54,736 nt of DNA from Alkalinema sp. RU_4_3 (GTDB lineage: Bacteria > Cyanobacteriota > Cyanobacteriia > Leptolyngbyales > Leptolyngbyaceae), in contig JAAUSA010000007.1 of assembly GCA_012031975.1 (NCBI GenBank), forward strand, positions 1-54,736, read 5' to 3'. The translations under genes and the position numbers were made by a program. Positions within the stretch are counted from its first letter, which is position 1. Every line of letters begins with the position of its first letter. The notes under the pieces are model-generated. The model made no database searches and was not told the origin of the DNA. It saw only the letters and a program-made list of their open reading frames with translations. Of the stretch, positions 28,102 through 37,485 are shown piece after piece.

Positions 28102-28959
28102 TGCTTGAAATCTCCTCACACACCATGCAGGAACCACAGATGCTTGTTGCCAAACATAAGCTTCCATCATGGAAAAACTAATCGAACAGGCGGCTGGGCG
28201 GTTGAAACCCCATCCAAAATTACCTCCGGAGAAGTAATAAATAGGTGCGCTTTCATCCAGACTGCATCCGATTGGAGACAGTCTACCAGGAAGCCCAACA
28301 AATTTCACGCAACCTTAGCCCAAGGGCGACTAACGTGCTTCAGCAAATTTGCTGAGAATCTTGCTGAGAAATGACTAGTTGGTCAGTTCTTCACAAAACT
28401 TCTCTACCAACATAACAAATATTTTTTCAGGTGCAAGGGCTGAGTGGACAGTTTTTGTGCCACTTAAGGAACAGATGGACCCAACTTTGCCCCTGTTTTT
28501 CCCTGTAAAAGCTATCCGCCCCCTCCAAAATCCGCTGATTTCAGAGGGGGCGGTCTAGCCGGGTCTTCAGAGGTAACCTTGACTGCCGGGAGAATCTCCT
28601 GACGTTGGCCCCTTTGGACTCATGTAGGTTTGACCTAGAAATGAACTTCTCGCACAAAGAATAAACTCTGACGGGAAAAACACAAACAGGGCAATGGTCT
28701 CAAGATGCTTAGTTCTTAGAGAACAGCCCCGGTACACAGCCGGACAACACCAAACTGAAGACCCAATTGTTTACAACTTTCTTGCATTCATAACCTCCAT
28801 GAAGTTTACTAAAGGACAAGTTATCTCCAAAGCCGCAGGCACAGGGCCAGAAAGCTTTAGGCATGGGTAATAAATACCCTGCACAAACCCTAACATAAGT
28901 TCCTGAGGACGCAAAGGGCGAGATCAGGAATTTTCTGGGCGCTGGGACCAGTAGTCACC
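28102..28959. other. 858-base gene-free region between psbD terminator and porin
   Basis: No convincing gene lies here. The minus strand has a 50-codon frame near 28710-28865 rich in Cys, which I do not trust. The region probably holds the porin promoter and a long leader. The lone structured element I see is the 10-bp hairpin at 28516-28553, listed separately. Confidence 0.5.
28516..28553. other. Strong GC hairpin in the porin leader
   Basis: CCGCCCCCTC (28516-28525) and GAGGGGGCGG (28544-28553) pair perfectly around an 18-base loop. There is no T-run directly after it on either strand, although GATAGCTTTT follows on the minus strand. It could be a weak terminator, an attenuator or part of a small RNA lying about 420 bases upstream of the porin start. 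Confidence 0.55.
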
Positions 28960-28986
28960 AAAAAAACCGGGCTCCAGGCCCGGTTT
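28960..28986 (-). terminator. Terminator of psbD
   Basis: AAACCGGGC (28964-28972) and GCCCGGTTT (28978-28986) pair perfectly around TCCAG, with seven T following on the minus strand. It lies 34 bases after the psbD stop and ends the transcript before any psbC. Confidence 0.85.
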
Positions 28987-29019
28987 CAAACATTCACACA
29001 ATCTAGTTAGCGCTTCGCC

Positions 29020-30075
29020 TTAGAGTGCGTTACCGCGAGGCAGCACTTCCTCAGGGAATACAAACTTCTCGTGGGGCTGGTCCTGGACCGCCATCCACGC
29101 TCGGATACCTTCGTTCAACAGAATATTCTTCGTGTAGAACGTCTCAAATTCGGGGTCTTCCGCCGCCCGCAGTTCCTGGGACACAAAGTCATAGGCTCTG
29201 AGGTTCAGGGCAATACCGATGATCCCAATCGACGCCGTCCACAGACCCGTCACGGGCACAAACAGCATGAAGAAGTGCAACCAACGCTTGTTCGAGAAGG
29301 CGATCCCAAAGATCTGAGACCAGAAGCGGTTCGCCGTCACCATCGAGTAGGTCTCCTCCGACTGGGTCGGATTGAACGCTCGGAAGGTGTTCGACTGTTC
29401 GCTATCTTCAAACAAGGTGTTCTCCACCGTCGCACCGTGGATCGCGCAGAGCAATGCGCCACCCAAGATACCAGCCACACCCATCATATGGAACGGGTTG
29501 AGGGTGAAGTTGTGGAAGCCCTGCACAAACAGGATGAAGCGGAAAATCCCCGCCACCCCAAAGGTCGGCGCAAAGAACCAGCTCGACTGACCCAAGGGGT
29601 AGATCAAGAACACCGCCGTGAACACAGCGATCGGTCCCGTGAAGGCGATCGCATTGTAAGGACGGATCCCCACAAGACGAGCGATTTCCAACTGACGCAG
29701 ACAGAAGCCGATCAGACCAAAGGCCCCATGGAGTGCCACAAAGGCCCAAAGACCGCCAATCTGACACCAGCGCGTGAAGTTACCCTGGGCTTCCGGTCCC
29801 CAGAGCAACAGCAGGGAGTGACCCATGCTATCGGCGGGGGTGGAGACTGCCGTGGTCAAAAAGTTACAGCCTTCCAGGTAGCTCGATGCCAGACCGTGGG
29901 TATACCAGGAAGAGACAAAGGTGGTCCCGGTCATCCAGCCGCCCAAGGCCAAGAAGGCACAGGGGAACAGCAACAGACCCGACCAGCCCACAAAGACGAA
30001 GCGATCGCGCTTCAGCCAGTCATCGACGGCATCAAAGATGCCCCGCTCCGGCGCGCGCCCGACTGCAATAGTCAT
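29020..30075 (-). CDS. psbD: Photosystem II D2 protein
   Basis: This 351-residue D2 protein is complete from [12 protein letters not shown] to [12 protein letters not shown], with five transmembrane helices. Hallmarks are [59 protein letters not shown], the chlorophyll-ligand His in [18 protein letters not shown], the plastoquinone and iron-ligand region [22 protein letters not shown], and [19 protein letters not shown]. With D1 it forms the reaction-centre core. It stands alone with its own terminator, like the psbD2 copy of cyanobacteria with two psbD genes; the psbD1 copy normally overlaps psbC. GGAGA precedes the ATG at 30075. Confidence 0.95.
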   Translation of the reverse strand: MTIAVGRAPERGIFDAVDDWLKRDRFVFVGWSGLLLFPCAFLALGGWMTGTTFVSSWYTHGLASSYLEGCNFLTTAVSTPADSMGHSLLLLWGPEAQGNFTRWCQIGGLWAFVALHGAFGLIGFCLRQLEIARLVGIRPYNAIAFTGPIAVFTAVFLIYPLGQSSWFFAPTFGVAGIFRFILFVQGFHNFTLNPFHMMGVAGILGGALLCAIHGATVENTLFEDSEQSNTFRAFNPTQSEETYSMVTANRFWSQIFGIAFSNKRWLHFFMLFVPVTGLWTASIGIIGIALNLRAYDFVSQELRAAEDPEFETFYTKNILLNEGIRAWMAVQDQPHEKFVFPEEVLPRGNAL

Positions 30076-30222
30076 GCGTTGATTCTCCAATCATTAGCGA
30101 AAAAAAGATTATTAAGCCCGCAAGCACCGTTTGATCTTCGCATCAGCGAGTACTTAGAAAAAACTAAGGCCCAAGCTGACGCCAGAATCAAACAATGTTT
30201 ACGTTTCTTAACTATGGCTCTC

Positions 30223-30228
30223 ATTATA
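30223..30228 (-). promoter_or_regulatory. -10 box of psbD, long 5' leader
   Basis: A perfect TATAAT on the minus strand lies about 148 bases upstream of the psbD start; the -35 position reads GACGGT and is weak. The resulting leader of about 140 bases is typical in length for light-regulated psbD messages. Confidence 0.5.
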
Positions 30229-30317
30229 GGGGCATCTCCCCAGATACCGTCTAGGGGAAAATGGGGAAGCCGGAGAAATGGCCCCGGTTTTGAGGTGTTT
30301 TTTTTAGGGCGTAGGGC

Positions 30318-30760
30318 ATGACAGCACTGGGATTGGATGTTGGGAAAAACGGATTGGGGTGGCGGGCAGTGATGGCTTGGGGTGGTTTGCCCAGGGAATC
30401 ATGACGATCGAGCGGCGGTCCCAGGAGCAGGTGATCCAGGATCTGCGGGCCATCTGCCAGGAGCGTCAGGTGACAACGCTGATCGTGGGCATGCCCTACC
30501 TCCAGGATGGATCGATCGGTCCCCAGGCCAAGAGCATCCAAAAATTTGCCCAGACCCTAGGGCGGCATCTGGACCTGCCGATTATCTGGGTAGACGAACG
30601 GCTGACGAGCTTTCAAGCCGAGCAAGATCTAATTGCCCAGGGGGTTTCGCCCTCCCGGAATAAGGGTTTAATCGATCGACGGGCCGCTGAAATCATCCTC
30701 CAGCAATGGTTAGATGACCAGAAAGGTCACGTTCTGGGAGATACTTATCTCGAAGGGTGA
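30318..30760 (+). CDS. ruvX: RuvX/YqgF family nuclease (frame broken once)
   Basis: The protein of about 147 residues begins MTALGLDVGKKRIGVAGSDGLG once one A is added to the A5 run at 30345-30349; without it the frame is lost after ten codons. It continues VTTLIVGMPYLQDGSIGPQAKSIQKFAQTL, IIWVDERLTSFQAEQDL and the C-terminal DRRAAEIILQQWL, giving the RNase H-fold acidic residues. It is annotated as a putative Holliday-junction resolvase, and in some bacteria acts in 16S rRNA 5'-end processing. It opens a cluster with the DUF3727 gene, mltG and yqeG, an order I recall as common in cyanobacteria. Confidence 0.87.
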
Positions 30761-30845
30761 TGCGTTCAGCTTTGCTGTCTCAAAGAGAATCGCCCCCAAA
30801 CCCGATAAAATCACCCCTAAGTTGCAGTTGGCATAGAGATTAACA

Positions 30846-31406
30846 ATGGATCCAAACGAAATGGATTTTGACACCCCGACCGTCACCGTTAAGGACGAGA
30901 CAGGTCGGAGCTTAGACTGCTTCGTTGAGCAGTCCCTCGAAATCGAAAATCAAGAGTACGTTCTGTTGTTGCCCGTGGATTCTCCCGTGGAGATTTTTGC
31001 CTGGCGGGGCGACGACGACGAGGAAGAGGAAGCTGAGATCGTCGAGGATGCTCAGGAAATTTCCGAAATCTTTGCGACGGCCAAGGCGGTACTCAGTGAG
31101 CAGAACCTGGTGCTCAAGCGTACGGCTGTGGTCCTCACGGTGGAGGGCGATCTGCCAGACTTCGAGGAAGAGGCCTTGGACGAGGAGGGCTTCGATGCCG
31201 ATGGGGACCAGGAGGAGCTGCAATTGCTGGCCACCTTCTACCATGAAGACCAGGAATATGCGGTCTATACCCCCTTGGATCCCTACTTCATCCTTGCGCG
31301 CCTCGACGCCAAGGGCAATCCCGAGCTGCTCTCCCCCGAGGAACTCCAACGCCTTGAGCCCATGCTGGCCCAAATCGAAGATCAGCTATTTGATTCCCTA
31401 GAGTAG
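30846..31406 (+). CDS. DUF3727 (and DUF1292-like) domain protein
   Basis: This acidic 186-residue protein has an N-terminal part like DUF1292 (TVTVKDETGRSLDCFVEQSLEIENQEYVLLLPVDSPVEIFAW), an Asp/Glu-rich linker, and a second similar half (LQLLATFYHEDQEYAVYTPLDPYFILARLD). This family is shared by cyanobacteria and plant plastids; function is unknown. It sits between ruvX and mltG on the same strand. Confidence 0.85.
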   Translation: MDPNEMDFDTPTVTVKDETGRSLDCFVEQSLEIENQEYVLLLPVDSPVEIFAWRGDDDEEEEAEIVEDAQEISEIFATAKAVLSEQNLVLKRTAVVLTVEGDLPDFEEEALDEEGFDADGDQEELQLLATFYHEDQEYAVYTPLDPYFILARLDAKGNPELLSPEELQRLEPMLAQIEDQLFDSLE

Positions 31407-31533
31407 GCCAGACAAAAACCTGACACAGGACCGCTTGCATCGTTGGCCTCTCTGAGTTTAATTGGCAGAGTCTAAATAAGACGTCATGGAACTCAGACGT
31501 TGTAACTTGTAGTTGTTCCCTTGAATATGGTTC

Positions 31534-32660
31534 ATGAAGCGTAAATTTCCCCTGATCGCTCTATTTTTCCTAGCCTCCCTCGGGGGGCTGGGCTGGCAAG
31601 CCAAGTCTTGGTGGCAAACCAACAGTGCCCCCGTCGCCGCCGCCAAGTCGGCCAAGCTGATGACGGTGACCATTCCCAATGGCACACCCACCCAAGAGAT
31701 CGGCGAAATTTTGGCCCAGGGGGGCGTGATTCGATCGGCCAAGGCCTGGCAGCTCTGGAATCGCTGGCAAAGCTTTCAAAACAAAACCGGCGGCCCCCAG
31801 GCGGGCACCTACAATTTGTCCACGGGGGACAGCCTGCCCCAGGTAGCCCAGAAACTCTGGAAGGGAGAAGTGGTCACCAAGAGTTTCACCATCCCCGAGG
31901 GTTGGTCCATTCGGCAGATGGCGGCCTACTTTGAGCAGCAGGGCTACTTCTCCGCCCAGGACTTCATTGCCGCCACCCGCAGCATCCCCGTTCAGGAGCA
32001 TCCTTGGCTCCCAACGAATCTGACCAATCTAGAGGGGTTTCTCTATCCGGATACCTATCAATTGATCGCCAGTGAGCAAGTGACACCCCGGATGGTCGTC
32101 AAGCAAATGCTCGATCGCTTCGCCCAATTGGCCCTGCCGATCTACCAGAAAAAACCCAGCGGCATGAGCCTCCTCCAGTGGGTCACCCTCGGCAGCATTG
32201 TCGAAAAGAGGCGGTCGTCGCCAAGGAGCGCCCCCTGATCGCTGGCGTCTTCACCAACCGACTCAAACAAGGGATAGCACTCGGATCGGATCCCACAGTC
32301 GAGTATGGCCTCGGCATTCAGCAGACCAAGGAGCAGCCCCTGACCCTGACCCAGGTGAACACCCCTTCGCCCTACAACACCTACATGAATCCAGGTTTGC
32401 CACCGGGGCCGATCGCCAGCCCCGGGGTCGCCAGCCTAGAAGCCACACTCAATCCCTCTGCGACGGACTATCTTTACTTTATGGCGCGCTACGACGGCAC
32501 CCATATTTTCTCCAAAACCCTAGGAGAGCATGAGTCGGCCCAAAACGGGGTGCGTGACAAAGTTGAGGCTGAAATGGCCGTAGAAGCCGCGAAACCCGAG
32601 GCGGGCAAACCCGCTGCGAACAATTCCCAGCCCCCTAGCCCCAGCCCCCTGCCCAATTAA
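31534..32660 (+). CDS. mltG: Endolytic murein transglycosylase MltG (frame broken once)
   Basis: The reconstructed protein of about 375 residues has an N-terminal membrane anchor (FPLIALFFLASLGGLGW), a LysM-like part (VTIPNGTPTQEIGEILAQGGVI), then the YceG/MltG domain: FTIPEGWSIRQMAAYF, LEGFLYPDTYQL, LGSIVEKEAVVAKERPLIAGVFTNRL and SPYNTYMNPGLPPGPIASPG. The frame breaks at the A4 run 32214-32217, inside the IVEKE motif that carries the catalytic Glu; one extra A restores it. MltG cuts nascent glycan strands and sets their length. yqeG follows after 56 bases. Confidence 0.88.
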
Positions 32661-32716
32661 GTAGAGAAATGGGGTCTTCTAGGGCAAAATAGCAGAACCC
32701 ATTAGCGCGAGATCCT

Positions 32717-33241
32717 ATGACTTGGGGGAACTTACTCCAGCCTGACCTGTGGCTCAACAAAACCACCACCCACCTTACCCCTAAGCTGCTCAACGATGCG
32801 GGCTTAAAGGGGTTGGTCCTGGATGTGGATGAGACCTTGGTGCCGCGTACCATTAAGCAGCTTTCCGATGAGATTGTGCCTTGGTTTCAATCCATACAGG
32901 CGGTCACCCCGCAAATCTGGCTCGTCAGTAACAATCCCAGCATCCCTCGCATTCAGCGAATTGCTGAGGTCCTGAATGTGCCCTATATTGCCCGCGCTGG
33001 CAAACCCTCGCGCACCCAGTTGCGCCGGGCCATTGAGTCAATGGAGCTGCCCCCAGAACAGGTGGGGATGGTGGGCGATCGCCTCTTCACCGATGTGCTG
33101 GCGGGCAATCGGCTGGGCATGTACACCATTTTGGTGGAACCCATGCGCCATCCCAAAAAACAGGGTGGCTCCTTGGTCCATCGCGCTGAATTTTGGCTGT
33201 CGCGGGCCTTGGGTGCCAAGCTAGACCCGCACCAATCCTAG
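32717..33241 (+). CDS. YqeG-family HAD phosphatase
   Basis: This 174-residue HAD IIIA phosphatase is complete. The nucleophile motif [10 protein letters not shown] is at residues 33-42 (Asp36, Asp38). WLVSNNP supplies motif II Ser, Lys96 in ARAGKPSR motif III, and [18 protein letters not shown] motif IV. Bacillus/mitochondrial relatives act on phosphatidylglycerol phosphate, so a role after PgsA is possible, though I infer this only from family similarity. It ends overlapping moaC by four bases on the opposite strand. Confidence 0.88.
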   Translation: MTWGNLLQPDLWLNKTTTHLTPKLLNDAGLKGLVLDVDETLVPRTIKQLSDEIVPWFQSIQAVTPQIWLVSNNPSIPRIQRIAEVLNVPYIARAGKPSRTQLRRAIESMELPPEQVGMVGDRLFTDVLAGNRLGMYTILVEPMRHPKKQGGSLVHRAEFWLSRALGAKLDPHQS

Positions 33242-33729
33242 GCCTGATAGTCGCCGGACTTGCCGCCGGATTTACTCAACAATTGGATGCCCTCAATGGT
33301 CATCTCCTTTTCCAGCGCCTTCGCCATGTCGTACAGCGTCAGCGCCGCGATCGAAACCGCCGTCATGGCCTCCATCTCGACCCCTGTTTTGCCCTCGATT
33401 TTGACCATGGCCTCGATCCGGTAGCCTGGCGTTTGGAGATCGGGTTCGATGGTGACGGTCACTTTTTGGATGGGCAAGGGGTGGCAGAGGGGAATCAGGT
33501 TGGCGGTTTGCTTGGCGGCCATGATGCCCGCTAGGCGAGCGGTGCCGAGGACATCGCCCTTGGGGGCATTGCCGGAGGCGATCGCTGCCACTGTTTCCGG
33601 TTTCATCCGGACATAGCCCTGGGCTTTTGCGACTCGTATAGTGGTGGCCTTGCTAGCCACATCGACCATTTGGGCTTCCCCGGCGAGATCGATATGGGTC
33701 AAGGGATTGGGGGAAATATCTTGGGGCAT
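33238..33729 (-). CDS. moaC: Cyclic pyranopterin monophosphate synthase
   Basis: This 163-residue MoaC is complete: [58 protein letters not shown] (including the active-site region), [24 protein letters not shown] and the final [12 protein letters not shown]. It converts the MoaA product into cPMP in molybdenum-cofactor synthesis. No other moa gene is adjacent. The stop overlaps the yqeG stop region by four bases. Confidence 0.94.
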   Translation of the reverse strand: MPQDISPNPLTHIDLAGEAQMVDVASKATTIRVAKAQGYVRMKPETVAAIASGNAPKGDVLGTARLAGIMAAKQTANLIPLCHPLPIQKVTVTIEPDLQTPGYRIEAMVKIEGKTGVEMEAMTAVSIAALTLYDMAKALEKEMTIEGIQLLSKSGGKSGDYQA

Positions 33730-33779
33730 GGTTGTGTTTTTCGAGGCGACTGTGCTATTCTAGCTGAGCGGATACACAA

Positions 33780-33852
33780 GGGCTTGTAGCTCAGTGGACT
33801 AGAGCACGTGGCTACGGACCACGGTGTCGGGGGTTCGAATCCTCCTAGCCCG
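33780..33852 (+). tRNA. tRNA-Arg (ACG), one base short in the T stem
   Basis: The cloverleaf reads: acceptor GGGCTTG, D arm GCTC...GAGC, anticodon stem CGTGG/CCACG with loop CTACGGA (anticodon ACG), T loop TTCGAAT and 3' strand CTAGCCC with discriminator G. The T-stem 3' side reads CCTC; one C seems to be missing compared with usual CCCTC, and acceptor pair 6-67 is T-T. CCA is not encoded. The identity as Arg-ACG is clear; the defects look like sequence errors. Confidence 0.85.
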
Positions 33853-34040
33853 TCCTTGATGGTTGGTTTGATAGTTGAAAAGTACAAAACCCTCGGATCA
33901 TTTTTAGAATGGCCGGGGGTTTTGTCATAAGATCAAAACGCCCTAGGCCCAGGAACAATTTTCCGGATTCCGATCGTCTGGGAGCGTTGAATGAATTCAC
34001 CTGCTTTCACACCAACACAATTCTCTCCTCTCCCCTAAGA

Positions 34041-35140
34041 ATGCTATTGAGTCGTTTTGTTTGTTCGGCCCCGTTGCTCCTGTTGGGGTTAGCGGTGGTT
34101 TCTATCTCGCCCGAGGCGCTGGCCCAGAGTCCCGCCCCATCTTCTACCAAACCACAGCCCAATAAGCAGCTCGATGATTTGCTAAAAGCCGCCAGGGAAC
34201 GGGTCGATGCCAAGGACTTTAACGGGGCGATCGCCCTCTACCAGCAGGCCCTGCGCCTGGACGATCGCAATGCCCGCCTCTATTCGGGGATTGGCTACCT
34301 CCAGGCTCAGCAGGGCAACTACAGTGCCTCCCTGGAGTCCTACCGCCTGGCCAGTCGGTTGGAACCGCGCAATGCCGACTTTATCTATGCCCAGGGGTTT
34401 TGTCTGGGGAATTTGAACCAGGATAGTGAGGCGATCGCGCCTACCGCCAAGCGGCCACCCTCAACCCGCGCCATCTCAATGCCCTCCAAGGCCTTGGGGT
34501 CTTGCTATCGCGTAAACAGGACTACGACGGCGCCTTGAAGGCCTATTTGAAGGTCTTGGAACTCGATAGCAAAAATGATGCTGCCCGTGAGGCTGTGACG
34601 GCCCTGTTTATTGACCAAGGTAAGTTGACCGATGCCCTGAACGTGGTGCAGCGTGCCCTGAAGTTTAATCCCCAGAACCCGAGGGCCAATTTTTTGCTTG
34701 GGGTCGTCTACATGGCCCAGGGCAATCGCAGCGAGGGCCTGACGGCCCTAAATAGGGCTGCCCAGCTCGATCCGAGTAATGCCAAAATCCAGGTTCAGCT
34801 CGGCAAGGCCCTGCAGCTAACGGGCAACGCCGATCGCGCCATCACCACCTTCCAACGCGCCGCCCAGTTGGACACCAAATTGCTAGAGGCTCACCTGGGA
34901 CTTGGGGATGTCCGGTTGCAGCAGCAGGACTATGCCCAGGCGATCACGGCCTTCCAGGAGGCCCTGCGCCTGGATGACAAAAACGCCTACGCCTACGAGC
35001 AGATCGGCATGGCAAATAAGGGCAAGGATCGCAAACGCGACGCCATCGATGCCCTCAAAAAGGCCCTCGACCTGTACAAACAACAAAACAATGCGGGAGC
35101 GATCACGCGGGTGGAGATGGTGATTAATGGTTTGAAGTAG
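34041..35140 (+). CDS. Secreted TPR-repeat protein (frame broken once)
   Basis: The protein of about 366 residues has a signal peptide (LLSRFVCSAPLLLLGLAVVSISPEALA^QS), then eight or so tetratricopeptide repeats (e.g. DFNGAIALYQQALRLDDRNARLYSGIGYL, DYAQAITAFQEALRLDDKNAYAYEQIG). Near 34439, just after a HIP1 site, one base is missing; restoring a G gives EAIAAYRQAATLNPRHLNALQGLGV and joins the two frames. TPR arrays bind partner proteins, here in the periplasm or lumen. ATG 34041 is chosen because it starts the signal peptide. Confidence 0.85.
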
Positions 35141-35251
35141 GAAGGGTGAAGTAGGAACATTTTGGGGATTTGTTGATTGCTGTCAGGGTCTTGGGAACAA
35201 TAGGGGCAATTTTCGGGGGACGGCCCCCTGCATGTGCATCTACTAACGACC

Positions 35252-36064
35252 ATGAAACAACTCTTCTCTTCTTCCAGCGCCTATTGCGCGCGGGACGCGG
35301 CTTTCCTTGCGGAAGCGGCCCACTGTGCCTATAACAAGCCCCAGGAAATCGTGGCCCAGGCCGCCAGGTGGAACTATCCCCACTTTCGCTTCCTAGAGCA
35401 AGGCAACACCCAGGCCTACGTGATGGCCAACGATCAGCGGGTGGTCTTAGTCTTTCGCGGCACAGAGCCAACTAGCCCCAAGGACTGGCTCACCAATACA
35501 AAACTCCCCCTCACGGAGGCCTTGGGCGGAAAAGTCCATAGGGGCTTTTGGCAGGATTGGCGGGATGTGGCGGATCTGGTGGTGGAGCAGGTGACTCGAT
35601 TGCGCGATCGCCAGCAAGAACTCTGGATCACAGGCCATAGCTTGGGGGGTGCCCTATCGGTCCTCGCCGCCTTGACCCTCGTGACCCAGGACCAAAGCGT
35701 CAATGGGGTCTATACCTTTGGGGCACCGAGGGTGGGGGATGGGGACTTCACGGCCCACTACAACAGCCGCTTGCAGGCCCAAACCCTACGACTGGTCAAC
35801 CACCGGGATATGGTGCCTCGGGTACCGCCGCTCCAGTGGGGCTATCAGCATGGGGGGCAGATGATTTATTTTAATCAGCAGGGGCAGTTGCAGCAGGGCA
35901 GCCAGTTTTGGGAAGATATGCTAGAGACCATGCGCGGCATGGACTATGGCGCCCTCAGCGATGCCGTGCGCGACCATGACATGCATGCCTACCGTGCCTG
36001 TATTGCTCAAAATGCGATTGCGCCTCCCCCAGAGAAATACCCCCCCAATCTCCAACTTGCTTAA
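35252..36064 (+). CDS. Class 3 lipase family protein
   Basis: This 270-residue lipase_3 protein has the lid-proximal VLVFRGTEPTSPKDWLTN, the nucleophile elbow ITGHSLGGALS (Ser130), YTFGAPRVGDGDF, the Asp in VNHRDMVPRVPP (Asp186) and a late His in the DHDMHAY region. There is no signal peptide, so it probably acts in the cytoplasm or on membrane lipids. Cyanobacterial homologues include galactolipid lipases, but the substrate cannot be read here. Confidence 0.88.
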   Translation: MKQLFSSSSAYCARDAAFLAEAAHCAYNKPQEIVAQAARWNYPHFRFLEQGNTQAYVMANDQRVVLVFRGTEPTSPKDWLTNTKLPLTEALGGKVHRGFWQDWRDVADLVVEQVTRLRDRQQELWITGHSLGGALSVLAALTLVTQDQSVNGVYTFGAPRVGDGDFTAHYNSRLQAQTLRLVNHRDMVPRVPPLQWGYQHGGQMIYFNQQGQLQQGSQFWEDMLETMRGMDYGALSDAVRDHDMHAYRACIAQNAIAPPPEKYPPNLQLA

Positions 36065-36066
36065 GT

Positions 36067-36105
36067 AAAAACCCCGCCCAAGGATGAATTGGGCGGGGTT
36101 TTTAA
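36067..36105. terminator. Bidirectional terminator
   Basis: AAACCCCGCCCAA (36069-36081) and TTGGGCGGGGTTT (36089-36101) form a 13-bp perfect stem with T-runs on both sides, between the converging lipase and 36123-36641 genes. Confidence 0.9.
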
Positions 36106-36122
36106 ATTGATGCAGACAAGCC

Positions 36123-36641
36123 TTAGAACTTAGCTTCCACAGGCTCGGGCTTCGTGGGCATCGGTGTGGGCATCGGTGCAGGCATCGCAGGCGGTGCAAC
36201 GGGAGGGGTTGCCTCGGGATTGCGATCGAAGACGAAGTCACCGGAGGAGCGCATGCCGGGCTTGTAGGTGGGCAAGGTCTGCACGGACAGATTGAAGGGA
36301 TTATTCAGATCAGCGGTGCGGATCGTTGGATCATCCAAGGACTGGCGATTAAGCAAGTAGCGATAGAGGCCGTGGACATCCTTACCATCCTTGGCGATCG
36401 CATTTTCAGGGTACTTGAAGGTGCCGATCATGCTCTGAACAGCTTTGAACGACGAGTTGGTGTCGATAATACTTTCAGAGTTGCGGAAAAAGGTACGATC
36501 CATGGCATTGTCCACGGTTTCGCGGGGACGGAAGACAACGCCTTCCTGGGCCTGGGTCGCAGGCACAATCGCGGCGCCCGTCACTGCGGTAAGGCAAGCG
36601 CTCAAAGCGAAGCGCAATGCAGGTTTCATTTGCACGCCCAT
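36123..36641 (-). CDS. Conserved secreted hypothetical protein
   Basis: Starting at ATG 36641 (or 36629) the protein is about 172 residues: signal peptide (LRFALSACLTAVTGAAIVPATQA^QE), a conserved-looking core (TVDNAMDRTFFRNSESIIDTNSSFKAVQSMIGTFKYPENAIAKDGKDVHGLYRYLLNRQ) and a Pro/Met-rich tail with MPAPMPTPMPT. I recall similar small cyanobacterial exported proteins but no function. It is divergent from pyrE; the longer frame runs into pyrE and is not needed. Confidence 0.7.
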   Translation of the reverse strand: MGVQMKPALRFALSACLTAVTGAAIVPATQAQEGVVFRPRETVDNAMDRTFFRNSESIIDTNSSFKAVQSMIGTFKYPENAIAKDGKDVHGLYRYLLNRQSLDDPTIRTADLNNPFNLSVQTLPTYKPGMRSSGDFVFDRNPEATPPVAPPAMPAPMPTPMPTKPEPVEAKF

Positions 36642-36807
36642 AGTATGTTTGATCCTCACTATTTTTCCTATAGTAACTGAACATTTGGTAGTAGGATCAA
36701 AAACGGTCAAATTCTCGCCCAGGGCCTCAAGGGTCGATTGGGTGGGTGGTTTGTCCGATATTCGATCGACCGTCAGTTCTTTTGTTCTTTCTAGGATGCC
36801 CAAGCCC

Positions 36808-37413
36808 ATGAATAATGCAACCGCTGCTGAGTTTTCTTGGACCAATGCCAACCTGGAGGACCTACGGTTTCAACTATTGAATTTGCTCTGCGAAGTCGCC
36901 TACAAAGAAGGCGATTTCCTCCTGTCCTCAGGCCAGCGCAGCACCTACTACATCAACGGCAAGCAGGTCACACTCCATGCCCAGGGCGGCACGGGCGTGG
37001 GCCGGATTTTGCTACCCCTGGTTCCAGCGGACACCGTGGGCGTGGCAGGGCTAACCCTAGGAGCGGACCCGATCGTCACAGCCACCAGCGTGGCAGCACT
37101 TTACGAGGGGCGATCGCTCACCCCCTTGATTGTGCGCAAAGAAGCCAAGGGCCATGGCACCCAAGCCTATATTGAAGGCCCCACCCTGCCCGAAGGCAGT
37201 TCCGTGGTGGTTTTGGAAGATGTGGTAACAACGGGTAAGTCGGCCATGCAGGCGGTGGAAAGGCTACGGGGCGCGGGATATAAAGTCGATCGGATTGTGA
37301 CGCTGATCGATCGCCAGCAAGGGGGCGCGGAGTTTTATGCATCCCAGGGCTTAGCCTTTGACACGGTGTTTACGATCGCCGATCTGCAAGCCCATAATAA
37401 GACCTTGAATTAG
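36808..37413 (+). CDS. pyrE: Orotate phosphoribosyltransferase
   Basis: This PRTase of about 201 residues has LCEVAYKEGDFLLSSGQRSTYYINGKQV, GLTLGADPIVTATS, the catalytic-loop IVRKEAKGHGTQAYIEG and the PRPP-binding VVVLEDVVTTGKSAMQAVE. It joins orotate to PRPP to form OMP in pyrimidine synthesis. ATG 36808 has an AGGA eleven bases upstream; ATG 36796 is an alternative. The frame extends far upstream without a start of comparable quality. Confidence 0.92.
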   Translation: MNNATAAEFSWTNANLEDLRFQLLNLLCEVAYKEGDFLLSSGQRSTYYINGKQVTLHAQGGTGVGRILLPLVPADTVGVAGLTLGADPIVTATSVAALYEGRSLTPLIVRKEAKGHGTQAYIEGPTLPEGSSVVVLEDVVTTGKSAMQAVERLRGAGYKVDRIVTLIDRQQGGAEFYASQGLAFDTVFTIADLQAHNKTLN

Positions 37414-37485
37414 GCGGCTTGTGATTTGACTGTTGGCTACAATGCTTGCGGGCGCGGGATACGCGCCCCTACCAGAGGCGTGATT

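Noticed and set aside
28710-28870. Cys-rich 50-codon minus-strand frame in the porin leader
   Set aside because: No ribosome-binding site of note, no recognisable family; too short to trust.
29071-30321. Open frame of 416 codons opposite psbD
   Set aside because: It is the antisense of a highly conserved gene, its sequence is Arg/His/Gln-rich and shows no domain.
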